Assembly: GCF_043876835.1 (NCBI RefSeq)
Contig: NZ_JBAWJZ010000006.1
Span: 124,001 to 188,000, forward strand
Length of the DNA stretch: 64,000 bases
From: Yeosuana sp043876835
Lineage (GTDB): Bacteria; Bacteroidota; Bacteroidia; Flavobacteriales; Flavobacteriaceae
Direction: 5' to 3'
The translations under genes and the position numbers were made by a program. Shown here one piece after another: positions 34,450-43,807 of this stretch (position 1 is the first letter of the stretch; the number at the start of each line of letters is the position of its first letter). The notes under the pieces are model-generated. The model saw nothing but the letters and a program-made list of their open reading frames with translations. It was not told the DNA's origin and searched no databases.

Positions 34450-37400
34450 ATGTTCTCAACAATATATTTACACGAATTAAGATACTGGTTTAAAAAACCT
34501 GCTTTTTACATATATATGGCAATTTTTTTAGTATTGTCATTATTTCTTTCTGCTAGTTCTGCAGGAATTTTTGATTTTTTAACAGTTTCAACCGGATCTT
34601 CTAAAATTGTAAACTCTCCAATGGGAGTTATTGGGTTATTTAATGGGTTAACAACCTTTATATTCTTTTTGTTTCCTTCAATTATTGGAGTAACCATTTA
34701 CCGTGATTATAAAAGTGAAATGCATACTATTTTATATTCGTATCCATTTTCAAAAGCTAATTATTTATTTGCAAAGTTTCTTTCAGGGATAACCATTGTT
34801 ACTATCATTACTTTGGTAATCGGACTAGGGATGTTAGTTGGTTTTAGATTGCCGGGAACAAATCAGGATATTGTTGGGCCAGTCATTTTGCAGGCTTATG
34901 TTCAGGCGTATTTTGTGTATATCATTCCTAATATATTACTGTTTGGAGCAATTGTATTTGCAGTTGTAACCTTTACAAGAAATATTGCGGCTGGATTTAT
35001 AACAGTAGTGTTGTTAATGCTTGTTCAGGGAATTGTTGCCAATTTATTGTCAGATCCTGAAAACCGACTTATTTCATCTCTATTAGATCCATTTGGTGCT
35101 GAAGCTGCTAATTATTATACTCGGTATTGGACAGTTACCGAACAAAATGAAATGATGCTTCCTGTGAAAGGTGTAATTATTTATAACCGATTAATATGGT
35201 TAGGAATAGCTCTGGCTGTTTTTTCTTTAGTATTCAAATATTTTTCGTTTAGTCAAAATGCCATGTCATTTTCATTTAGAAAGACAAAAGGCGAACGTTC
35301 AACTAAAAGTAATTTTGGAGGTATTACCAAAATTCATTTGCCTAAAGTAGATTTTGATTTTTCATTTATTCAAAATTTAAAAACTACCTGGAGACTTTCT
35401 AATATAGATTTAAAGTATATCATAAAAAGCTGGCCGTTTATTAGTATTGTCTTAGTTGGGCTAATTTTTATTTTAATTTCTGCAACTGCTTTAGGCGAAA
35501 TATTCGGAACCAAAACATTACCGGTTACATGGCAAATGCTTTTAATTCCAGGAAATAGTTTTTCTCTTTTTATCAACATTCTAACGTTTTTGTATGCCGG
35601 TATGTTGGTTCACAGAGGAAAAATGGATAACATGAACCATTTGATGGATGTCACACCAATTCCTAATTGGAGTTTACTGTTATCAAAGTTGATAGCCTTA
35701 TTAAAAATGCAAGCGTTATTGTTGCTAGTTGTTATAATTGGCGGTATGATGATTCAAATTTATCATGGTTATTATGATTTTGAAATTGGTCATTATTTAT
35801 ATGAATTGTACATACTAAACTTTATAGGCTTTGCAATTTGGGCACTTTTATCTTTGTTTGTGCAAACACTTATTGGCAATCCATATTTAGGATTGTTTGT
35901 TTTGTTGGTTATTTCTATTGGAATTCCTTTTCTATCATTTGCAGGAATAGAACAGGCTATTTTTAAATATAACCAAGCTCCAGGGTTTCAATATTCAGAT
36001 ATGAATGGTTATGGAACCTCATTTTCGCCATACATTATTCATAAATTGTACTGGTTATTTTGTGGACTAATGCTATTGTGTTTTTCTGCATTATTTTGGG
36101 TTAGAGGTTTACCAAATTCTTTTAGAGAACGTTATACAATTGCTAAATCCCGCTTTAAAGGTTTTGTATTAGTTGGTTTTAGTGTTTGCTTTGTTGTTTT
36201 TTTAAGTTTAGGATCTACCATTTATTATGAGAATAATATTTTGAATGAAAGAATATCTTCTAAAGATCAGGAAAAGCGCTCCGTAACTTGGGAGAAAACT
36301 TATAAGAAGTATGAAAAAGCTTTGCAACCAAGAATAGTTTCAGTAAACTGTAATGTGAATATTTTTCCAAAGGAATTAAATTTTGATGCTACAGGAACCT
36401 ATATTATGGTTAATAAAACAAAGGTTGCCATTGATAGTATTTTATTGAATTACAATGAGTATCCAAGTACTTTTGAGTTTAATAAACCAAACGATTTAGT
36501 TTCAAAGGACACCATTTTTAATTTCAATATTTATAAACTTAAAAAATCTCTTTTACCTGGCGACACCTTACAATTGAGTTTTGCTGTAAAAAACAAAACA
36601 AATACTTTTTTAAGAAATAATTCGCCAGTATTATACAATGGTACCTTTATTAATAATTTTCAATTATTTCCGTCTTTAGGATATGACAGTGGCTCTGAAT
36701 TGCAGGATAATGAAGTTAGAAAAAAATACGGGTTACCAGACAATGATTTAAAGCCTGAACCTACAGATTCCACGGCTTTGGGAAATACCTACATTTCAAA
36801 AGACGCCGATTGGATTGATTTTGAAGCAACTGTAAGCACGTCTTTAGATCAAATTGCCATAGCACCAGGATATTTACAAAAGGAATGGAAAGAAGGTGAA
36901 AGGCATTATTTTCATTATAAAATGGATAGTAAGATTTTAAATTTTTATGCCTTTAATTCTGCTAAATATGAAATTAAAAAAGATACGTGGCATGATGTTA
37001 ATTTAGAGATTTATCATCATAAAGGACATGAATTTAATTTGGATAGAATGATTGCTGGACTAAAAGCATCTTTAGATTATAATTCAAAAAACTTCAGTCC
37101 ATATCAGCATAAACAAGCTCGTATCGTGGAATTTCCGAGAACCAGTGGCAGTTTTGCTCAATCTTTTCCTAACACCATTCCGTATTCTGAAGGTGTTGGT
37201 TTTATTGCAGATGTTGATGATACTGAAGAAGGTGGTGTAGATTACCCATTCGCAATTACAGTGCACGAAGTAGCGCATCAATGGTGGGCACATCAGGTTA
37301 TTGGTGCCGATGTTTTAGGGGCAACCATGTTATCGGAAAGTCTTTCAGAATATGTTGCTTTAAAAGTATTGGAACATCAACACGGCAAATCAAAAATGCG

Positions 37401-38106
37401 TAAATTTTTAAAGAAAGCTTTAGACGATTATTTAACACAGAGAACTTTTGAGAATAAACGAGAAAAACCTTTAATGTACAATGATGGGCAAGGTTATATT
37501 CGTTACCAAAAAGGTTCTTTAGTGTTTTATGCATTGAGTGATTATATTGGAGAAGACACTTTGAATAATGCTTTAAAAAGCTATGTTGAAAAAGTAAAAT
37601 TTCAGGAACCACCTTATACAACATCGGTTGAAATGGTTAATTATATTAAGCAGGCAACACCAGATAGTTTACAATATGTCATTCATGATATGTTTGAAAC
37701 CATTACTTTATATTCAAACAGAATAGTTGATGTAAGTTCAAAAGCATTAGAAAATGGAAAATATCAGGTAGATATTGAGTTTAATGTGAGTAAATACAGA
37801 AATAACGAAAAAGGCAGAAAATATTATGGGACAAAAGTAGGGGACACCTTAAGTTATAAAACCGAAAGCATGAATAAACCAGAACTTTCAGTTTTGTTAG
37901 CAGATTACATCGATATTGGTGTTTTTACTCAAGAAGAAGCTGATGGTAAAAAGAAAGAAAAAGAATTGTATTTAAAGAAGCATAAGGTGACGGCCATCAA
38001 TAATAGAGTAACTATTATAGTTAATGAAAAGCCTACAGAAGTTGGTGTCGATCCATATAACAAATTGATTGACACAAGTTCGGATGATAATAGGAGAGAG
38101 CTTTAA
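34450..38106 (+). CDS. ABC permease fused to M1-family aminopeptidase domain (second copy)
   Basis: A 1218-residue inner-membrane protein organised like the 6699-9884 gene product. About twelve transmembrane helices fill the first 600 residues. A linker starts near residue 615, then an M1 peptidase domain follows with H939-E940-V-A-H943 (VHEVAHQWW) and probable third ligand E963 (LSESLSEYVA). It is about 160 residues longer at the C-terminus, which ends in a charged tail. The catalytic residues are intact. Divergence between the two copies is large, so they are probably not recent duplicates. The transported or processed substrate is unknown. Confidence 0.93.
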   Translation: MFSTIYLHELRYWFKKPAFYIYMAIFLVLSLFLSASSAGIFDFLTVSTGSSKIVNSPMGVIGLFNGLTTFIFFLFPSIIGVTIYRDYKSEMHTILYSYPFSKANYLFAKFLSGITIVTIITLVIGLGMLVGFRLPGTNQDIVGPVILQAYVQAYFVYIIPNILLFGAIVFAVVTFTRNIAAGFITVVLLMLVQGIVANLLSDPENRLISSLLDPFGAEAANYYTRYWTVTEQNEMMLPVKGVIIYNRLIWLGIALAVFSLVFKYFSFSQNAMSFSFRKTKGERSTKSNFGGITKIHLPKVDFDFSFIQNLKTTWRLSNIDLKYIIKSWPFISIVLVGLIFILISATALGEIFGTKTLPVTWQMLLIPGNSFSLFINILTFLYAGMLVHRGKMDNMNHLMDVTPIPNWSLLLSKLIALLKMQALLLLVVIIGGMMIQIYHGYYDFEIGHYLYELYILNFIGFAIWALLSLFVQTLIGNPYLGLFVLLVISIGIPFLSFAGIEQAIFKYNQAPGFQYSDMNGYGTSFSPYIIHKLYWLFCGLMLLCFSALFWVRGLPNSFRERYTIAKSRFKGFVLVGFSVCFVVFLSLGSTIYYENNILNERISSKDQEKRSVTWEKTYKKYEKALQPRIVSVNCNVNIFPKELNFDATGTYIMVNKTKVAIDSILLNYNEYPSTFEFNKPNDLVSKDTIFNFNIYKLKKSLLPGDTLQLSFAVKNKTNTFLRNNSPVLYNGTFINNFQLFPSLGYDSGSELQDNEVRKKYGLPDNDLKPEPTDSTALGNTYISKDADWIDFEATVSTSLDQIAIAPGYLQKEWKEGERHYFHYKMDSKILNFYAFNSAKYEIKKDTWHDVNLEIYHHKGHEFNLDRMIAGLKASLDYNSKNFSPYQHKQARIVEFPRTSGSFAQSFPNTIPYSEGVGFIADVDDTEEGGVDYPFAITVHEVAHQWWAHQVIGADVLGATMLSESLSEYVALKVLEHQHGKSKMRKFLKKALDDYLTQRTFENKREKPLMYNDGQGYIRYQKGSLVFYALSDYIGEDTLNNALKSYVEKVKFQEPPYTTSVEMVNYIKQATPDSLQYVIHDMFETITLYSNRIVDVSSKALENGKYQVDIEFNVSKYRNNEKGRKYYGTKVGDTLSYKTESMNKPELSVLLADYIDIGVFTQEEADGKKKEKELYLKKHKVTAINNRVTIIVNEKPTEVGVDPYNKLIDTSSDDNRREL

Positions 38107-38198
38107 TTTAAAAACTCACAAGAACAATAATAAATTAAATTTTAGGTTTTAAAGCAGGTAAATTAGTAATTTTGAATACTAAAATTTTTATCTCATAT

Positions 38199-38873
38199 AT
38201 GAATTATTTGCCCTACATATTCATAATTTTCCCTTTCTTATTGTTTTCTCAGGTTAATAAGGTTGAGAAAGATTCAACGGAATATGATTACTATCTTATT
38301 GAAGGAGATTCCATTCCAAGAGATACCATTCGTCTTAATGAAATTTATGTGCTTAACGGGCTAAAGTTTCCAAGTAAGGAAGACAGAATGCGATATTTAA
38401 TTTTAAGGCGCAAAACCATTAAAGTATATCCGTATGCAAAAATGGCTGCAGATAGGCTGGATTCTTTAAATGCCAGGTTAGAAAAATTACCAAATAAGCG
38501 TGAAAAAAAGAAATACACTAAAAAAATTCAAAAATATATAGAAGGTGAGTTTTCAGAAAAACTAAAGAAATTTTCACGTACAGAAGGACAGATATTGATC
38601 AAGCTTATAAACAGACAAACAGGAGAAACCACGTATCAATTGGTAAAAGAACTGCGGAGTGGTTGGAGTGCTTTTTGGTTCAATACAACAGCAAGTATGT
38701 TTGATTTATCATTAAAAGAAGGGTATGATCCTATGAATGTTCTGGAAGATTATTTGATTGAAGATATTTTACAGCGCAATTTTTTAAGTGGTGTTTTAGA
38801 ACGGCAACAAGCTGCCAAACCATACAACTTTTATGATTTGACCGATAAATGGTTAAGCAAAAAAAAGAAATAA
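38199..38873 (+). CDS. DUF4294 secreted protein
   Basis: A 224-residue protein. The ATG at 38199 gives a signal peptide (MNYLPYIFIIFPFLLFSQ); an upstream TTG frame was rejected. The mature part has an acidic beta-rich start and a basic helical core (MRYLILRRKTIKVYPYAKMA, ERL-type helices, KREKKKYTKKIQKYIEGEF) that is diagnostic of DUF4294, a family restricted to Bacteroidetes and often next to peptidase genes. Its function is unknown. A structural or chaperone role in the envelope is a guess. It follows the ABC/M1 gene by 92 bases. Confidence 0.88.
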   Translation: MNYLPYIFIIFPFLLFSQVNKVEKDSTEYDYYLIEGDSIPRDTIRLNEIYVLNGLKFPSKEDRMRYLILRRKTIKVYPYAKMAADRLDSLNARLEKLPNKREKKKYTKKIQKYIEGEFSEKLKKFSRTEGQILIKLINRQTGETTYQLVKELRSGWSAFWFNTTASMFDLSLKEGYDPMNVLEDYLIEDILQRNFLSGVLERQQAAKPYNFYDLTDKWLSKKKK

Positions 38874-38882
38874 ATTCACTTC

Positions 38883-39506
38883 ATGAAAATACAAACTCAT
38901 TTTGAAGAAAAACTAAATGCACAAACACATGCTCTTGGTGCTGTTTTAGGAATTGTTGCATTGGTCTTACTTATAGTTTTTGATGCTCATAAAACGCCTT
39001 ACAGCTTGTTTAGTGTTATCGTTTATGGGGTTTCTATCATTATTTTATTTTCTGCCTCAGCGTTATATCATTCGGTGAAAAGTGAAAGCAAAAAGCACTA
39101 TTTCAGAATTGTAGATCACATAAGCATATACTTTTTAATAGCAGGCACTTATACGCCGGTTTTGCTTATTTCTTTGTATGGAAGTTTAGGCTGGACTTTA
39201 TTTTATGTGGTTTGGGGAATTGCTATTTTCGGAATCATTTTAAAATTATTCTTTACGGGCAGATTTGAAATATTTTCGACCTTATTGTACTTAGTAATGG
39301 GTTGGCTAATCGTATTTGATTTTTCAAATACCTCGAAAGTGTTAGGCGATGGCATTTTGCTGCTTTTTGCTGGTGGCATGGCATACACTTTAGGAATTGT
39401 GTTTTATGTAATCCATCGCATTCCGTATCACCATGTTATTTGGCATCTGTTTGTTTTGGCTGGAGCCATCTTTCATTTTTTTATGATTTTCTTTTATGTC
39501 ATTTAA
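38883..39506 (+). CDS. Hemolysin III family (PAQR-like) membrane protein
   Basis: A 207-residue protein with seven hydrophobic helices. The conserved N-terminal EEKLNAQTHALGAVLGI, FSASALYHSV, DHISIYFLIAGTYTPVLL and C-terminal YHHVIWHLFVLAGAIFHFF motifs supply the Ser-His-Asp-His metal-site residues of the PAQR/hemolysin III superfamily. Despite the name the cellular role in most bacteria is membrane homeostasis, and hydrolase activity is suspected from adiponectin receptors. It lies 9 bases after DUF4294 and 24 before the GNAT gene, likely one operon. Confidence 0.94.
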   Translation: MKIQTHFEEKLNAQTHALGAVLGIVALVLLIVFDAHKTPYSLFSVIVYGVSIIILFSASALYHSVKSESKKHYFRIVDHISIYFLIAGTYTPVLLISLYGSLGWTLFYVVWGIAIFGIILKLFFTGRFEIFSTLLYLVMGWLIVFDFSNTSKVLGDGILLLFAGGMAYTLGIVFYVIHRIPYHHVIWHLFVLAGAIFHFFMIFFYVI

Positions 39507-39530
39507 TATTTATTACCTTATTGAAACGTT

Positions 39531-40022
39531 ATGACAGAATTTTTACAAGCGATTACCAAGCAACATTTTGAAGAAATTTCAGCTTTGGCAAACATCATTT
39601 GGCAAGAACATTATACATCAATTATTGGATTTGAACAGGTGGATTATATGGTGAAAAACTATCAGTCTGCAGAAGTGATGTATTCTCAATATAACGATGG
39701 GTACAGTTATTTTAAAGTGTATCATGACAACCAGTTTGTTGGTTATATTTCTATTAAAAAACAGGAAGACAGTTTGTTTTTAAGTAAGATTTATGTTTCT
39801 AAAGATTTTAGAGGACAAAAAATAGGGAAATCTGCCATGGAATTTGTTCAGGCCAAAGCCATTGAAATGAACTGTAAATCAATTACTCTTTGTGTAAACA
39901 GATTTAATGTAAATTCAATAAAGGCTTATGAAGCTATGGGATTTAAAACTGTTGGAGAAATGATAACCGATATTGGTAACGGCTTTGTAATGGATGATTA
40001 TAAAATGGAGAAAGTATTATGA
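39531..40022 (+). CDS. GNAT-family N-acetyltransferase
   Basis: A 163-residue GNAT domain. The acetyl-CoA-binding motif A is visible as LSKIYVSKDFRGQKIGKSAM, with the R-G-x-x-I-G-K pyrophosphate loop. Motif B is LCVNRFNVNSIKAYEAMGFK. The acceptor may be a protein N-terminus, amine or small molecule, with no basis to choose. It is the last gene of the plus-strand run and is followed by the repeat-rich region around the GIY-YIG gene. Confidence 0.92.
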   Translation: MTEFLQAITKQHFEEISALANIIWQEHYTSIIGFEQVDYMVKNYQSAEVMYSQYNDGYSYFKVYHDNQFVGYISIKKQEDSLFLSKIYVSKDFRGQKIGKSAMEFVQAKAIEMNCKSITLCVNRFNVNSIKAYEAMGFKTVGEMITDIGNGFVMDDYKMEKVL

Positions 40023-40103
40023 TTTTTTTTCATTGTCACTTCGAGTGAAATTCTGAAAGAATTTTGTATCGAGAAGTCTATTTATATTGAAATTTCTCTT
40101 TTT

Positions 40104-40138
40104 GTCATGTCGAAATGAGGCACGATTGAGACATCACA
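40104..40138 (+). repeat. 35-bp direct repeat, left copy
   Basis: GTCATGTCGAAATGAGGCAC followed by GATTGAGACATCACA is repeated identically at 40540-40574. Both copies are also preceded by a TTTCTC tract. A further REP-like motif (GTCACTTCGAGTG ... TATCGAGAAGTC) lies just upstream at 40035-40058. Confidence 0.9.
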
Positions 40139-40147
40139 TAATTAATA

Positions 40148-40447
40148 TTAAAAAATCTGATTGTTTAAAGTTTCCCAAGTTGGATTAAAATTTGATATCA
40201 ATTTGTTTTTCTTTTCTCGCCTCCATTTTTTTAATTCCTTTTCTCTGTCAATTCCAAGTTTTGGAAAATCAAAAATTTCATAATAGACCAAGTATATACA
40301 ATTGTATTTTCCAGCAAATGATTTTTTTGCATTTTGACTATCGAAATAGTGCTGAGATAATCTTTGTTGGATGTTGTTGGTAAACCCAATATATAATGTA
40401 GTTCTGTATTTGTTGGTAGTAATGTAAACGAAATAATTATTTTGCAT
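40148..40447 (-). CDS. GIY-YIG nuclease-domain protein
   Basis: A 99-residue protein consisting of a single GIY-YIG domain. The signature is NYFVYITTNKYRTTLYIGF, with GFTNNIQQRLSQH supplying the catalytic Arg and a later Glu (REKELKKWRREKK). Such stand-alone proteins are very common in Flavobacteria and are often annotated UvrC-like, but they lack all UvrC domains. The gene is framed by identical 35-bp direct repeats only 9 and 92 bases from its ends, so it travels with or acts on these repeats. Endonuclease activity is inferred from the family. Confidence 0.92.
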   Translation of the reverse strand: MQNNYFVYITTNKYRTTLYIGFTNNIQQRLSQHYFDSQNAKKSFAGKYNCIYLVYYEIFDFPKLGIDREKELKKWRREKKNKLISNFNPTWETLNNQIF

Positions 40448-40539
40448 AAACTAAATGTAGCAAATAGTTATGTTTTTATCGGAGTTATGCGATTTCTCAC
40501 TGCGATCGAAATGACAAATCACCTCAAGTTTCTCCTTTA

Positions 40540-40574
40540 GTCATGTCGAAATGAGGCACGATTGAGACATCACA
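40540..40574 (+). repeat. 35-bp direct repeat, right copy
   Basis: Identical to 40104-40138. It is preceded at 40490-40520 by a half hairpin-type motif (GATTTCTCACTGCGATCGAA then ATGACAAA) also seen near 44040-44064. Confidence 0.9.
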
Positions 40575-40595
40575 AGTCACAAACCCTGAGTTCTA

Positions 40596-41024
40596 TCAAT
40601 CCTCAAAAATATCTCTGTAATCCTCAAAAAAGGCTTCAAATAAACTCATGTTTTTATTAAAAAACTCCATCACATCACGCCATGTGTTTTTATTGTGAAT
40701 AGACACTTTCTTGTCTAAAGGCACATAAACCCTTGAAATTTCTTTATCATTATCAAGAATATAAGTTTCTTCAAAAATAACTTCCGGTAAATAATCTTCC
40801 TTTAAAATAGATTGTAAAGATTGCAGTTTTTCCCAATATTTAATACGGTTTTCAAGATCATCTTCAAGATCTATAGCAACCAAAGCCGTTTTGGTATCAA
40901 AGTGAAATTTAAAACTAAAACCTTTAATTTTGGTGTCGTATAAAATCCATTTTCTCGGAAAAGACTTTCCAAAACTGGTCCAAAATTCATGTCGTAAAAG
41001 GCGTGATTCTTCTTTACTAAACAT
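40596..41024 (-). CDS. DUF4268 family protein
   Basis: A 142-residue cytoplasmic protein that begins MFSKEESRLLRHEFWTSFGK and contains KGFSFKFHFDTKTALVAIDL, the characteristic core of DUF4268. In other bacteria this domain forms the C-terminal part of larger nuclease-like proteins. In Bacteroidetes it is usually free-standing, as here. No catalytic motif is visible. Its start codon overlaps the stop of the ZIP transporter gene by one base (TAATG), so both are in an operon with the methyltransferase upstream. Confidence 0.88.
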   Translation of the reverse strand: MFSKEESRLLRHEFWTSFGKSFPRKWILYDTKIKGFSFKFHFDTKTALVAIDLEDDLENRIKYWEKLQSLQSILKEDYLPEVIFEETYILDNDKEISRVYVPLDKKVSIHNKNTWRDVMEFFNKNMSLFEAFFEDYRDIFED

Positions 41025-41695
41025 TACATTAAATACGCAATAACAATAGCTATAATTATAGTGATTAACTTGGTTAAGTTAAACTTATGGTTTTCGTTAC
41101 TTTCAAACAAAATAGTGGTTGATATATGTAAAAAGATACCAATAACAATGCCCGATATTTCATTATAGTACGTTTGAAAAAACTCAAAGTTTTTTGATAA
41201 TAAAACTCCTAGAGGCGTCATAAGAGCAAACACAATTAAAAAGAAGGCAACGTTTGCTTTACTTATTTTTGAAGCTAAAAAGAAGGTCGATAAAATAATG
41301 GCAACAGGTAATTTATGCACAATAATACCATAAATTAAATTATGATGCGCCTCAATAGGAATCCCTTCTAAAACAGAATGAATACATAAACTTATAAAAA
41401 GCAACCACGGAAACAACGTACTTTCTTTATTCAAATGTACATGACCATGCTCGGCACCTTTTGAGAAAAACTCCAGCACAATTTGAAGCATAATCCCAAT
41501 CATGATAAACAATCCTATTGACTTCTGGTTGTTTTGATAAACTTCGGGTAAAAAGTTAAATACCGTAATAGAAAGTAAAAAAGCACCACTAAATGCCAGT
41601 AACAGTTTTAAATTTTTTTGTTGTGCCGGTTTTAAAATCACTACTATTAAAAACCCTAATAGCACGCTTAATATAGGAAGTATAATATTCAACAT
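41024..41695 (-). CDS. ZIP-family divalent metal transporter
   Basis: A 223-residue inner-membrane protein with eight hydrophobic segments. The metal-translocation helices are recognisable: LCIHSVLEGIPIEAHHN (TM4, H-S-x-x-E-G) and GIIVHKLPVAIIL (TM5, H-K-x-P). A His-rich loop, EHGHVHLNK, lies between TM3 and TM4. ZIP proteins bring zinc, iron or manganese into the cytoplasm. It is shorter than ZupT of E. coli but complete in the core. It is 5 bases downstream of the SAM methyltransferase gene. Confidence 0.92.
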   Translation of the reverse strand: MLNIILPILSVLLGFLIVVILKPAQQKNLKLLLAFSGAFLLSITVFNFLPEVYQNNQKSIGLFIMIGIMLQIVLEFFSKGAEHGHVHLNKESTLFPWLLFISLCIHSVLEGIPIEAHHNLIYGIIVHKLPVAIILSTFFLASKISKANVAFFLIVFALMTPLGVLLSKNFEFFQTYYNEISGIVIGIFLHISTTILFESNENHKFNLTKLITIIIAIVIAYLM

Positions 41696-41700
41696 GTGTA

Positions 41701-42432
41701 TTATTTAAAAATCATAACCAATCGTTCAGACGTTTGCAATCTAAATTTACTTAATTTATAATCGCCAAAAACATCCAGTAAATATACGCCAGCTTGTTCA
41801 AACAAAGCTTCAAAATCACTTAAAGTAAAGGCTTTTACACGTTCCTGGAAACTGTAATCAACACCTTCGTGCGTAAAATTAATATCCTTAAAAATATAGC
41901 CGTTTTGAGCATAACGCTTTAAAAAAAAGCTAATACCATCGATCACTTTTACTTCTTCTGAAACCAAGTTTTCAATAACAAAATCAGAATTCATAAAATC
42001 TATCACACCAAACCCAGTGTCATTAAGGTCTCCTTTTATAGCTTTAATAGTATTTAAGTTGTCCTCCTCATTTTCAAAGTACCCAAAACTGGTGAATAAA
42101 TTAAATACTGCATCAAAAGGCTTGTTAAAAGGTTTGCACATATCGTGCACCTCAAAATGCAAATGCGGGTTTTCAAATTGTTTGGCAAAAGCAATACTGT
42201 TTTCAGACAAATCGGCACCAGTAACATCATAACCAAGCGTATTTAGATACACCGAGTGACGTCCTTTTCCACAAGCCAAATCTAAAATAGTCCCACCTTC
42301 AGGGATATTTAAATAATTGGTAAGGGTATCCATAAACGCATGCGCTTCGGCATCGTTTCTGTCTTTGTAAAGTATGTGGTAAAATGGTGTATCAAACCAA
42401 GAAGAAAACCATTCCGTAGTGTCTTTTATCAT
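41701..42432 (-). CDS. Class I SAM-dependent methyltransferase
   Basis: A 243-residue protein starting at ATG 42432 (MIKDTTEWFSSWFDTPFYHI). An upstream GTG would add 16 residues of doubtful sequence. The SAM-binding motif I is GGTILDLACGKGRHSVYL, and motif II is VTGADLSENSIAFAK. The fold continues with FNLFTSFGYFENEEDNL, a motif shared with many small-molecule methyltransferases of unknown substrate. It is first in an operon with the ZIP transporter and DUF4268. The substrate cannot be assigned. Confidence 0.92.
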   Translation of the reverse strand: MIKDTTEWFSSWFDTPFYHILYKDRNDAEAHAFMDTLTNYLNIPEGGTILDLACGKGRHSVYLNTLGYDVTGADLSENSIAFAKQFENPHLHFEVHDMCKPFNKPFDAVFNLFTSFGYFENEEDNLNTIKAIKGDLNDTGFGVIDFMNSDFVIENLVSEEVKVIDGISFFLKRYAQNGYIFKDINFTHEGVDYSFQERVKAFTLSDFEALFEQAGVYLLDVFGDYKLSKFRLQTSERLVMIFK

Positions 42433-42515
42433 ATACTTTTTTAATGGGTTTCCGTGCTGTTGCACGGTCAGGCTTTTCACTGTATCTTTTTCCTCTCTGT
42501 CTCTTTTTTTAATTC

Positions 42516-42554
42516 TTCCCTTTAGGAAGATGTTCGCTTGCGAACAGAAGGGAA
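42516..42554. repeat. Nested hairpin with GTTCGC/GCGAAC core
   Basis: A perfect inner hairpin GTTCGC TT GCGAAC (42532-42545) is enclosed by TTCCC (42516-42520) and GGGAA (42550-42554). It lies between divergent genes and upstream of both, so it is not a simple terminator. It may be a dispersed palindromic repeat. Confidence 0.5.
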
Positions 42555-42619
42555 AAAGGATGCCGCTTCAATCCTTAACCTAATTTTAAATAAACATTTA
42601 GATTGCCGCAAAATTAAGC

Positions 42620-42627
42620 TATTTTTG
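42620..42627 (+). promoter_or_regulatory. -7 box (TATTTTTG) for the THUMP methyltransferase gene
   Basis: TATTTTTG matches TAnnTTTG and lies 20 bases upstream of the ATG at 42648. An ATTG at 42602-42605 could contribute to the upstream box, although the spacing is short. Confidence 0.55.
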
Positions 42628-42647
42628 TAATCTATTTATAGTAAATA

Positions 42648-43805
42648 ATGGAGAATAATTTTACAATGGTAGCCAAAACCTTATTTGGCTTTGAAGACTT
42701 ATTGGCAAACGAACTTACACAACTTGGAGCACAAGATGTAAAAAAAGGGATTCGTAGTGTAAGTTTCTCTGGAGACAAAGGCTTTATGTATAAAGCTAAT
42801 TTGGCTTTGCGTACCGCTATTAAAATATTAAAACCCATTGAAACCTTTGTAGTTACGGGTGAGCATGACTTGTACGAAAAGATTAAAGCCATGCCTTGGG
42901 AAACCTATTTAAAACCAACAGGAACCTTGGCTATCGATGCTACCATTCATTCCGATTTGTTTACCAATTCCCTGTACATTGCCCAAAAAACCAAAGATGC
43001 TATTGTGGATAGGTTTAGAGACCAAACCGGTGAACGACCCAATGTAGATTTACGTTTCCCGGATTTAAAGGTAAATATTCATATCGATAGACAACAATGT
43101 ACGGTGTCTTTAGATTCTTCGGGAGACTCCTTACATAAACGTGGTTATAAAACAGCTACCAATATTGCACCTATAAACGAAGTGCTGGCAGCAGGATTAA
43201 TTATGCTTTCTGGTTGGGATGGACAAACCGATTTTATGGACCCGATGTGTGGTAGTGGCACCATGCTTATTGAAGCCGCCATGATAGCTTGTAACATTCC
43301 GCCAAACTTAATGCGAAAAGAATTTGCCTTTGAACGCTGGCAGGATTGGGATGTGGATTTGTTTGAAAAAATTGAAGAATCTTTACTTAATAAAACACGC
43401 GATTTTCATTATAAAATCACAGGTTACGATAAAGCACCAAGTGCAGTTACTAAAGCCAAAGAGAACGTAAAAAATGCCCAGTTAGAAGATTTTATTGAGG
43501 TGAAGCATGAAGACTTTTTTAAAACCCAAAAAGGTGGTGACGATAAATTACACATGGTATTTAATCCGCCATATGGTGAGCGTTTAAATATTGATATGCA
43601 GGAGTTTTATAAAAGTATTGGTGACACCTTAAAACAAAATTACCCAAACACCGATGCCTGGTTTATTACAAGTAATCTGGATGCTTTAAAGCATGTGGGT
43701 TTACGGCCTTCGCGTAAAATACATTTGTTTAATGCCAAACTGGAAGCGCGTTTGGTTAAATACGAAATGTATGCCGGCAGTAAAAAAGGAAAGTATATGA
43801 AGTGA
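42648..43805 (+). CDS. THUMP-domain class I rRNA/tRNA methyltransferase (RlmL N-half/YpsC type)
   Basis: A 385-residue RNA methyltransferase. Residues 1-60 form a ferredoxin-like start (TLFGFEDLLANELTQLGAQD), followed by a THUMP domain (about 60-160, VNIHIDRQQCTVSLDSSG). The Rossmann catalytic domain has motif I DPMCGSGTMLIEAAM and motif IV NPPYGERL, typical of guanine-N2 methyltransferases. The target is probably 23S rRNA G2445 by analogy with RlmL or a tRNA guanine as in TrmN-like enzymes. It lacks the second methyltransferase domain of E. coli RlmL. The last codons are partly duplicated downstream at 43893. Confidence 0.93.
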   Translation: MENNFTMVAKTLFGFEDLLANELTQLGAQDVKKGIRSVSFSGDKGFMYKANLALRTAIKILKPIETFVVTGEHDLYEKIKAMPWETYLKPTGTLAIDATIHSDLFTNSLYIAQKTKDAIVDRFRDQTGERPNVDLRFPDLKVNIHIDRQQCTVSLDSSGDSLHKRGYKTATNIAPINEVLAAGLIMLSGWDGQTDFMDPMCGSGTMLIEAAMIACNIPPNLMRKEFAFERWQDWDVDLFEKIEESLLNKTRDFHYKITGYDKAPSAVTKAKENVKNAQLEDFIEVKHEDFFKTQKGGDDKLHMVFNPPYGERLNIDMQEFYKSIGDTLKQNYPNTDAWFITSNLDALKHVGLRPSRKIHLFNAKLEARLVKYEMYAGSKKGKYMK

Positions 43806-43807
43806 TG

